A stretch of 12,079 bases of DNA from Phycisphaerales bacterium (GTDB taxonomy: Bacteria > Planctomycetota > Phycisphaerae > Sedimentisphaerales > Anaerohalosphaeraceae). Positions 10,501 through 12,079 of the stretch are shown one piece after another; the stretch's first letter is position 1, and every line of letters begins with the position of its first letter. Below the pieces are notes generated by a model. The model had not been told where the DNA came from, searched no databases, and saw only the letters and a list, made by a program, of their open reading frames with translations. Position numbers and translations under genes: made by a program. The stretch covers positions 1 through 12,079 of the forward strand of contig DSDH01000694.1 of assembly GCA_011055475.1 (NCBI GenBank), in the 5' to 3' direction.

Positions 10501-11523
10501 GCGGAAATGCACTATGTACGGTCCGATGGGCAGGTCCGGCACGGTCTGTCCGGCGTCGTGCCACGTTTGACCATCCAGGCTCCATTGGGCACCCGCGGCG
10601 ACCGCTTCGGCCGGGGTGATATTCACCTGCAGGGCACCGGCCTGCCAATCGGCCAGCCAGTGGCCCGACAGCATGGCCAGGTCGAGCATGTCCACGCGGC
10701 CATCAGCGTTCAGGTCGGCCGCCTGACCCGGATTCGTCAGCCACAAGCCCCCGAAGATCAGCAGGTCCGCCAGGTCGATCCGATCATCCCCGTTCAAATC
10801 GCCCGCCGGCTCCGGGTCGGCGTCGCGCCGCAGCATGAAGACGTCGAAAGAGTAAGCCTTGAGTCCGTCCGGGCTGGAAGGATCGGCCTCGGCCCGCACC
10901 GTAAACGTGCCGTCCGCGGCGGTGATGTCCGTCCAGCGGGCGACGTACCCCTGCTCGTGGTTGCCGCCCGTATCGAAACGCACCTTGTCTTCGCCCAGCA
11001 CGTCCGCGCCGGGCGTGCTGGCGTTCGTGTACGTGTCGGCGCCGAGAATCGTGTAGACGGTCAGACGCCCCACGTATTCATTACGCGCAGCGCTGGCGGC
11101 GAACGTGTAGCGGGCCCCCGGCTGGAGCCCGGTGAACGTGATCTCCACGAACCAGCCGGCCTGGCCATAGGTCAACACGCCCGTCATGTCCGCCAGCCCA
11201 CCGAAGGTGTTATGCGCATCGGTGCCCTCGGCGCAATCGCCGCCGCTGTACTGCGAATCCGGTTGCCAGCCCACGCCACCCGACTGGGTCAGCGCCACTG
11301 TGACCCCGGTCGGCGAACCATCGGCCTGGTTGACCAGCTCGCCGCCGGTCGCCCCCGTGAAGCCGTCGCCCACGCCATACGTCGTGACATTCGAGCCGAG
11401 GTATTGGCCCGTCTCATAGACACAATCGTTGTAGGCGGCCCATTGGCCGGTGGCAATCGACCCGATCGCCAGCCATACGCTCAGCACAACCATCGACCCC
11501 GTGCTCGGCCCGGTAGCTTTCAT
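1543..11523 (-). CDS. Giant secreted multidomain protein: dockerin, 11 beta-repeats, LTD, PA14, CotH kinase, LamG
   Basis: 3326 aa, uninterrupted. Start chosen at ATG 11523-11521: it gives a signal peptide (MKATG..., hydrophobic core MVVLSVWLAIGSIA, cleavage probably after A24) and has GGAGG six bases upstream; an in-frame ATG at 11646 would bury the signal. Domain map (residues): N-terminal beta-rich domain 27-235; dockerin 241-291; eleven repeats 296-1138; LTD1 1143-1268; beta-sandwich 1269-1585 interrupted by PA14 1321-1454; chitobiase-C-terminal-like 1609-1690; CotH kinase 1693-2160; second chitobiase-like domain in two pieces (2166-2207 and 2560-2599), enclosing a second beta-sandwich (2214-2557) that encloses PA14 (2242-2389); LTD2 2605-2732 with its tail resuming at 2955-2976 after a LamG domain (2740-2950); LTD3 2984-3137; LTD4 3139-3326. 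No transmembrane anchor or PEP-CTERM tail is seen; the protein ends at DPNPGQ. Probable role: exported surface or matrix protein, with carbohydrate-binding modules around an extracellular kinase-like domain. The role is inferred; the domain calls rest on motifs. Confidence 0.93.
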   Translation of the reverse strand: MKATGPSTGSMVVLSVWLAIGSIATGQWAAYNDCVYETGQYLGSNVTTYGVGDGFTGATGGELVNQADGSPTGVTVALTQSGGVGWQPDSQYSGGDCAEGTDAHNTFGGLADMTGVLTYGQAGWFVEITFTGLQPGARYTFAASAARNEYVGRLTVYTILGADTYTNASTPGADVLGEDKVRFDTGGNHEQGYVARWTDITAADGTFTVRAEADPSSPDGLKAYSFDVFMLRRDADPEPAGDLNGDDRIDLADLLIFGGLWLTNPGQAADLNADGRVDMLDLAMLSGHWLADWQAGALQVNITPAEAVAAGAQWSLDGQTWHDAGQTVPDLPIGPYIVHFRDLSGWNQPNDLPVEVVYDDTIVVDAQYVLRAGTVQVILEPAEVRDAGAQWSLDGATWYDSGHTTEPLAVGEYTVMFAAVEGWTTPQEATITVTEGQATLVTGTYERQTGSLTVTIDPAEVRDQARWSLDGKVWYESGQTLDGLGVGAYTVQFAAVDGWETPAPQEVTILYGQMSPVYATYSRQFGRLTVLIEPQEARADARWSLDGSTWHTHGETLESVPVGTYTLQFGPVAGYNAPASRPVTISDGGELTETGVYALRVGSLTVTIEPGEAVAAGAQWSLNGQTWHDSGATLAALPVGPYTITFKGVSGWDRPADVPVTLVDGAHESRTGTYTRQFGALTVVLDPAEVRTEARWSINGDTWHTSGETIDPLAAGNYTVQFNAVTGWVTPPERTVTVLKDQTTSITAAYAQQAGSLTVSIAPAEAVAAGAQWSIDGTTWYDGGHTLDPLAIGSYTVRFSTLAGWTTPNDVPVTITSGQNTTTGGTYILQTGSLTVHIEPVEAVAAGAQWSLDGTTWHDSGALVSSLPVGSYTIQFNDVAGWDRPAEIPLTLADGALEERTGTYVRQTGSLTVTIEPSEAIAAGAQWSLDGATWHDSGATLAAVPTGAYTIRFRAVDGWDTPADIPVTITDDGAESRTGTYVRQTGSLTVTIEPAGARSAGAQWSLDGATWYGSGHTLSGLPTGPYSVQFSRIDGWTTPTDEAVTVTDGGTAQVVGWYTQQLGALTVTIEPADVRPDAGWSIDGNNWYAHGQTLDNLSLGWYTVQYSEVAGYTRPDDQVVKVEADQTTTTSGLYVLQQPAAALILSEFMADNDTTGTDHEFLDEDGEESDWIEIYNPTAETVSLLGYALEDDNNRWVFPDVSMDSGAFLVVFASGKDRRTPGFELHTNFALSRGGERLVLVGPDGSTVVDAYDPYPAQLSNISYGVSQFAMRLIKEGDAITYRVPTAADAGPDWTSPAFDDSAWADGQVAIGFTTSGGGSGLHYEYFKGNWDWLPDFDALTPAAEGACSNFDITLRDQNDYFAFRFTGFVTVPTDGEYTFYTTSDDGSQLWIGDTLVVNNDGLHGAQEVGGSIELTAGAHPITVTMFEKGGDEVLLVSYAGPGISKMQIPDTALTGGYRTNVQAEMQGVNSSLWLRAEFTIEDPDAYDMLVLNMRYEDGFVAYLNGQEVARRNAAASVLKGSWNAASQTNRPDGESAQFEAINLTAYLPSLLPYPAKNVLAVHGLNDAVNNGEFLLLPELQVAMDTGVEQYFTEPTPGAFNVPGALGLVGDTKFSVDRGFFTSGEAFDLEITCDTPGVQIMYTTDGSTPSATHGTPYTGPIHIDRTTIIRAVATRTGYLSSNVDTQTYLFLEDVIHQSPNGEAPGPGWPGPGWFNNQVFNYGMDPDIVVNDARYAPIIVDALKAVPSLSLVTDLPNLFDPARGIYVNAYNDGRDWERPCSLELIHPDGTKGFQVQAGVRIRGGYSRSGDNPKHAFRLFFRNEYGDGKLYYPLFGEEGADEFDKVDLRTAQNYSWSFGGDSRNTMCREVFSRDTQRAMGQPYTRSRYYHLYINGHYWGLFQTQERSEARFAETYLGGTSDDYDVVKVETSAGYTIQATDGDLNAWQHVYNVAKAGFASHEPYYRLRGLNPDGTPNPAYPTYLDVDNLIDYMICTYFVGDFDGPVSNFLGNNRPNNFYGVFNRNAPDGFKFFRHDAEHSLFDGWDRTGPWPAGEQFEHFNPQWLHQQLTQNLDYRLRFADRVHRHFFGDGVLTPEASRQRLLERVAQIELAIVAESARWGDSKTSSPLNRDDHWWPQINHIVNNYLVTRTDVVLNQFRNQGWYPPVAAPTFSVPTGDLSPGSEVTITNEHGAGTIYYTLDGTDPRVPSAQSSPGGLIALISDATTRYVQVPTQSLAAPKGSVTAQYYFNITDGTIAALKSHPGWPNNPDQTQVLTRFEIPVNWNDRYGTRIAAYVHPIESGNYTFWISSDDHSELWLSPDASAANATRIAYVSGWTNPREWTKFSQQQSAPIPLQAGSMYYIEALMGEGTGGDNLAVAWQRDGTNSPRVIDGMYLSSAGIGWVLPDFDHSSWRSGAGVVGYENNPGDPVNFSDVIDIDVQADMAGQNATCLIRIPFTYDGSDVTGLSLKMRYDDGFIAYLNGTEILRVNFDPTVVPDWNSGASPSHDDAAALVPETFDISGSISLLKLGQNLLAIHGLNYGASSSDFLMGVELEAFRLNPGDVSPTAQEYTGPIVLARTRQLKARVLDGTWSALNEATYNVGPVRESLRITEIMYHPAGDPNDEFIEVQNVGSSTINLNLVRFTEGIDFTFGLLDLPAGQLAVVARSTTAFMERYPDFEGILAGQFDGRLDNAGERIRLEDALGREIMDFKYRDGWYEQTDGEGFSLTLRDPYQGQADYPTNGLAAHWRFDEGSGTVAVDSAGGHTGTLQNMAADDWVPGRFGYALDFDGTNDRVRVTGWKGILGTQERTFVAWIKTDAQRAGDIISWGGTSPGRKWLVQIQNTYATPGTLRVDVGSGYVVGGTPLWDGQWHQIAVVLPDDGTPDVSEIRLYVDGRPETVIASVPRAVNTQASADVQMGIFDDGSYRYFQGQMDNLALFDRALSDDEVAMLAGASGRWSDKDQWRPSMPWGGSPGWDDSPWAVDPGSIVINELLAHSHLDAPDWIELHNLTGVDIPLDGWFLSDSDADDAARMKYEIAPGTTLPAGGYLVFYEDVHFGAGATGPGTRHIPFALSEGGEAVYLRSGFGGMVGGFKAEESFDASASGVALGRYVKSALDGGVNFVAMSTNTPGGPNAYPMVGPVLISEIMYHPNDDDPVSPNTGDEYIELYNVTDAPVLLATWVDTEIAPGQTIMELVPWQFTDGIDFVFPPDTTIPARGRLIVARDPAAFTAYYGSMPAGVAVLGPFENDTKLDNAGERLQLSMPGDQEYGQDRYWIRIDRVNYDDEAPWPVEADGLGKSLSQKTPDVAGANYGNDVINWHATDPNPGQ
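1546..2574 (-). other. Lamin-tail domains 3 and 4 (C-terminus of the giant protein)
   Basis: LTD3 is residues 2984-3137 (GSIVINELLAHS, DAPDWIELHNLTGVDIPLDG, FALSEGGEAVYL). LTD4 is residues 3139-3326 (VLISEIMYHPNDDD, GDEYIELYNVTDAPVLL, FTDGIDFVFPPDTTIPARG, KLDNAGERLQLSMPGD). LTD4 runs straight to the C-terminal DPNPGQ, leaving no room for a sorting signal or membrane anchor. Confidence 0.85.
2596..3711 (-). other. Lamin-tail domain 2 with LamG domain inserted in its C-terminal tail
   Basis: LTD2 covers residues 2605-2732 (SLRITEIMYHPAGDPNDEF, FTEGIDFTF, RLDNAGERIRLEDALGREI, DGEGFSLTLRDP). Its usual closing phrase (SDKDQWRPS, GGSPGWDD) appears only at 2955-2976. Between them sits a concanavalin-like LamG domain, residues 2740-2950 (2674-3306): GLAAHWRFDEGSGTVAVDSA, FGYALDFDGTNDRV, FVAWIKT, WHQIAVVLPDD, LYVDGRPE, GQMDNLALFDRALSDDEV. 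LamG domains typically bind carbohydrate or protein ligands. Confidence 0.8.
3727..5028 (-). other. Chitobiase-like domain 2 enclosing beta-sandwich copy 2, itself enclosing PA14 domain 2
   Basis: The outer domain starts at residues 2166-2207 (APTFSVPTGDLSPG, GTIYYTLDGTDPRVPS) and finishes only at 2560-2599 (SPTAQEYTGPIVLARTR, LKARVLDGTWSALNEATYN). Inside, the beta-sandwich begins at 2214-2236 (LISDATTRYVQVPT) and is broken by PA14 domain 2 at 2242-2389 (4357-4800: AQYYFNITDGTI, SGNYTFWISSDDHSELWL, YIEALMGEGTGGDNLAVAW). It resumes at 2397-2557 (DFDHSSWRSGAGVVGYE, DIDVQADMAGQNATCLIRI, MRYDDGFIAYLNGTEI, QNLLAIHGLN). The order of fragments is directly readable; the folding as nested domains is inference. 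Confidence 0.78.
5044..6447 (-). other. CotH protein-kinase-like domain
   Basis: Residues about 1693-2160. CotH proteins are atypical secretory or extracellular protein kinases; Bacillus CotH phosphorylates spore-coat proteins, and CotH-dockerin proteins occur in clostridial cellulosomes. Visible family blocks: VRIRGGYSR with K1812 a few residues on; RYYHLYINGHYWGLFQTQE with E1903; VVKVET; NLIDYMICTYFVGDFDG with D2000 and N2005; FFRHDAEHSLF with D2033 and E2035. By analogy these correspond to nucleotide-binding, catalytic and metal-binding positions, so the domain looks active, not a pseudokinase. The substrate is unknown. Confidence 0.87.
6454..6699 (-). other. Chitobiase/beta-hexosaminidase C-terminal-like domain 1
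   Basis: Residues 1609-1690 with the standard pattern FSVDRGFFTSGEAFDLEI, IMYTTDGSTPSATHGTPYTG, and TTIIRAVATRTGYLSSN. It is a short beta fold used as a linker or accessory module. It directly precedes the CotH kinase, a common order in this protein group. Confidence 0.8.
6769..7719 (-). other. Beta-sandwich copy 1 interrupted by PA14 domain 1
   Basis: The host fold runs over residues 1269-1320 (LIKEGDAITYRVPT, FDDSAWADGQVAIGF) and resumes at about 1455-1585 (NVQAEMQGVNSSLWLRAEF, MRYEDGFVAYLNGQEVARRN, KNVLAVHGLN). Between them lies a PA14 domain at residues 1321-1454 (7162-7563): LHYEYFKGNWDWLPDF, TVPTDGEYTFYTTSDDGSQL, SIELTAGAHPITVTMFEKGG. PA14 domains often bind glycans; DDGS matches the Asp-Asp motif of the calcium-dependent sugar-binding PA14 (GLEYA/PA14 adhesin) group. 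Confidence 0.8.
7720..8097 (-). other. Lamin-tail domain 1 (LTD1)
   Basis: Residues 1143-1268. LTD hallmarks are LILSEFMADN, then SDWIEIYNPTAETVSLLGYAL, FLVVFASG and FALSRGGERLVLVGPDG. LTDs are immunoglobulin-like beta folds, frequent in exported bacterial proteins alongside CotH. The exact ligand is unknown. Confidence 0.85.
8110..10638 (-). repeat. Eleven tandem 76/77-aa beta-repeats
   Basis: Residues 296-1138 are exactly eleven uninterrupted units: seven of 231 bp (77 aa) and four of 228 bp (76 aa; units 3, 4, 6 and 11). The core pattern is GSLTVTIEP, then AGAQWSLDG, W-x-x-S-G, L-x-x-G-x-Y-x-V-x-F, GW-x-x-P and a GTYxRQ ending. The short units lose one residue in the AGAQW loop and read ARW or AGW. 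Unit boundaries (high to low): 10638, 10407, 10176, 9948, 9720, 9489, 9261, 9030, 8799, 8568, 8337, ending at 8110. The fold is probably a PEGA-like or immunoglobulin-like beta-sandwich forming an extended stalk. Units 5 and 9 are about 90% identical over 94 bp, which suggests block duplication. Confidence 0.92.
10651..10803 (-). other. Dockerin type I-like module, two intact calcium loops
   Basis: Residues 241-291 hold two EF-hand-like loops, DLNGDDRIDLAD and DLNADGRVDMLD. Each has acidic or Asn ligands at loop positions 1, 3, 5, 9 and 12, and each is followed by a hydrophobic helix ending in WL. In clostridia dockerins bind cohesins in cellulosomes; in planctomycetes similar modules are common without known cellulosomes. 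The module lies near the N-terminus, between the first domain and the repeat array, not at the usual C-terminal position. No cohesin is visible in the window. Confidence 0.85.
10819..11445 (-). other. N-terminal beta-rich domain (unnamed)
   Basis: Residues 27-235, starting WAAYNDCVYETGQ and ending SFDVFMLRR. It is rich in aromatic and glycine residues, with the phrases FTGATGGEL, WFVEITFTGLQPGA and GYVARWTDITAADG. It looks like a jelly-roll or fibronectin-like beta domain of the kind that recurs at the N-terminus of planctomycete secreted proteins. I do not recognise a named family; ligand binding would be a guess. Confidence 0.5.
11452..11523 (-). other. Signal peptide of the giant protein
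   Basis: Residues 1-24 have a short polar start with one lysine, a hydrophobic run (MVVLSVWLAIGSIA) and a small-residue cleavage context (S22-I23-A24). This is a classical Sec signal. There is no lipobox cysteine, so a lipoprotein is unlikely. Confidence 0.8.
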
Positions 11524-11529
11524 CCTGTT

Positions 11530-11534
11530 CCTCC
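11530..11534 (-). promoter_or_regulatory. Ribosome binding site of the giant gene
   Basis: On the minus strand the leader ends ACGGAGGAACAGG followed by ATG. GGAGG lies six bases before ATG 11523, an optimal spacing, and this decides the start over the in-frame ATG at 11646. A small possible stem (TCCG 11542-11545 with CGGA 11532-11535) overlaps the site, but four pairs is too weak to argue for regulation. Confidence 0.8.
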
Positions 11535-11687
11535 GTCTTGGCGGATCATGCGGTAAAATCAGCACCGAAGGCAATAAGACACTCTCCAGATATCCCAACC
11601 CATTTCCTGAAGCAATGGCAGGCCATGTCACTCTCGCCCGATTCACACACCGTCCCCCGCCCCCATAAGGAAGGCCCTTACACTGTT

Positions 11688-11716
11688 ATTCTAGCACATC
11701 CGACCACCGAAATCAA
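11688..11716 (-). promoter_or_regulatory. Candidate sigma70-type promoter for the giant gene
   Basis: Reading the minus strand, TTGATT (11711-11716) is followed after 17 bases by TAGAAT (11688-11693), which carries an extended TG one base upstream. This matches 4/6 and 5/6 of the TTGACA/TATAAT consensus at ideal spacing. Transcription would begin near 11681, leaving a leader of about 158 bases before the start codon. No riboswitch fold is recognised in that leader. Confidence 0.45.
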
Positions 11717-11986
11717 TCTTCATGCGCCCCTTTCGCGCCGACAACAAGCCCTTTGCCGGCCCGTCCACCGCATTATCGGACCCGTCACAAGAAGCCGACT
11801 CTCCCGACACGAGAAAACGTCGCAGTGAGAAACCGCCATCAATCAAGGTAACCACCACCCGGAAACCTCGCATCTGGCTCGCCACTTCTATTGGCATACC
11901 GTCCCCAGCAGATGCAAACGCACACAACCGAACATCCCCGTCGGCCTTAAATACCATCAGGTGCATACAGATGACCTGAGAGCCGC

Positions 11987-12015
11987 TTGACAACCATCCG
12001 GGTTTGGCCTATGTT
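11987..12015 (+). promoter_or_regulatory. Candidate rightward sigma70-type promoter
   Basis: A perfect TTGACA (11987-11992), a 17-base spacer and TATGTT (12010-12015, 4/6 to TATAAT). Transcription would begin near 12022. It points away from the giant gene, towards a possible start codon at 12065, making this a divergent intergenic region. Confidence 0.42.
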
Positions 12016-12064
12016 CCTGCCCTGCCGTCGGCCTTTCCTTTGATGTCGTCTGGAGAGTCAGAGC

Positions 12065-12079
12065 ATGGGCTCTTGTCCC
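12065..12079 (+). CDS. Possible start of a gene running off the right edge (partial)
   Basis: ATG at 12065 is preceded by GGAG (12052-12055) with nine bases between, and lies about 43 bases after the predicted start of transcription of the rightward promoter. Only five codons (MGSCP) are inside the window, so no product can be suggested. This call rests only on the promoter and ribosome-site arrangement and could be coincidental. Confidence 0.2.

Larger units (their letters stand above)
11524..12064. other. Intergenic control region without a convincing gene
   Basis: About 540 bases, visibly richer in A/T than the flanking coding DNA. It contains the leftward promoter and leader of the giant gene, a rightward candidate promoter, and no recognisable RNA gene or terminator. 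Two overlapping opposite-strand reading frames of 85-100 codons (about 11691-11993) have low-complexity, unrecognisable products and overlap the leftward promoter, so they are not called as genes. Confidence 0.5.

Noticed and set aside
8110..10638. CRISPR-like or satellite DNA reading of the repeat array
   Set aside because: Units are 228/231 bp, in reading frame throughout, and conserved at protein level; there are no short identical repeats with unique spacers.
1570..11556. Very long plus-strand open frames (up to about 1500 codons) opposite the giant gene
   Set aside because: They all lie in one frame that is codon-aligned with the giant gene, so their stops occur only where the sense strand uses TTA, CTA or TCA. 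Those codons are rare in this GC-rich gene; none occurs between about 2740 and 7287. Products are Arg/Val/His-rich without recognisable domains, whereas the minus-strand product is full of known motifs.
11524..11646. N-terminal extension of 41 codons starting at ATG 11646
   Set aside because: It would bury the signal peptide, has unremarkable sequence, and the ATG at 11523 has an ideal ribosome binding site.
11691..11993. Opposed small open frames of 100 codons (minus, 11691-11993) and 85 codons (plus, 11722-11979)
   Set aside because: No recognisable domain, mutually overlapping, overlapping a good promoter candidate, and lying in DNA less GC-rich than the real genes. A short real gene cannot be fully excluded.

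Overview
The window looks like a piece of a high-GC planctomycete chromosome, possibly class Phycisphaerae or a relative. This rests on a secreted multi-kilobase protein that combines a dockerin-type calcium module, tandem beta-repeats, lamin-tail domains (LTD), PA14, CotH-kinase, chitobiase-C-terminal-like and LamG modules. That combination is typical of Planctomycetota and Verrucomicrobiota. No rRNA, tRNA, CRISPR array or complete mobile element is visible, so the taxonomic call is an inference.

Layout: 1-117 is a short leader with a possible solo insertion-sequence end. Positions 118-1515 (+) encode a 465-aa enolase-superfamily (mandelate racemase/muconate lactonizing enzyme-like) protein with its lysines and metal ligands in place. 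It converges with the dominant feature, a 3326-aa leftward gene (1543-11523, minus strand), across only 27 bp. Positions 11524-12079 are an AT-richer control region. It holds a strong ribosome binding site and a candidate sigma70-type promoter for the giant gene, a second candidate promoter facing right, and a possible gene start at the right edge.

The giant protein reads, N to C: signal peptide; beta-rich N-terminal domain; two-loop dockerin; eleven tandem 76/77-aa repeats; LTD1; a beta-sandwich split by PA14; chitobiase-like domain; CotH kinase; a second chitobiase-like domain split by a second copy of the beta-sandwich, itself split by a second PA14; LTD2 whose C-terminal tail is split by a LamG domain; LTD3; LTD4. 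It is probably an exported, calcium-stabilised, carbohydrate- or surface-binding protein carrying an extracellular protein-kinase-like domain.

The most notable observation is the nested design. The same beta-sandwich occurs twice, with PA14 inserted at two different points, and one copy sits inside another domain. The two complete genes converge and show no evident functional link.
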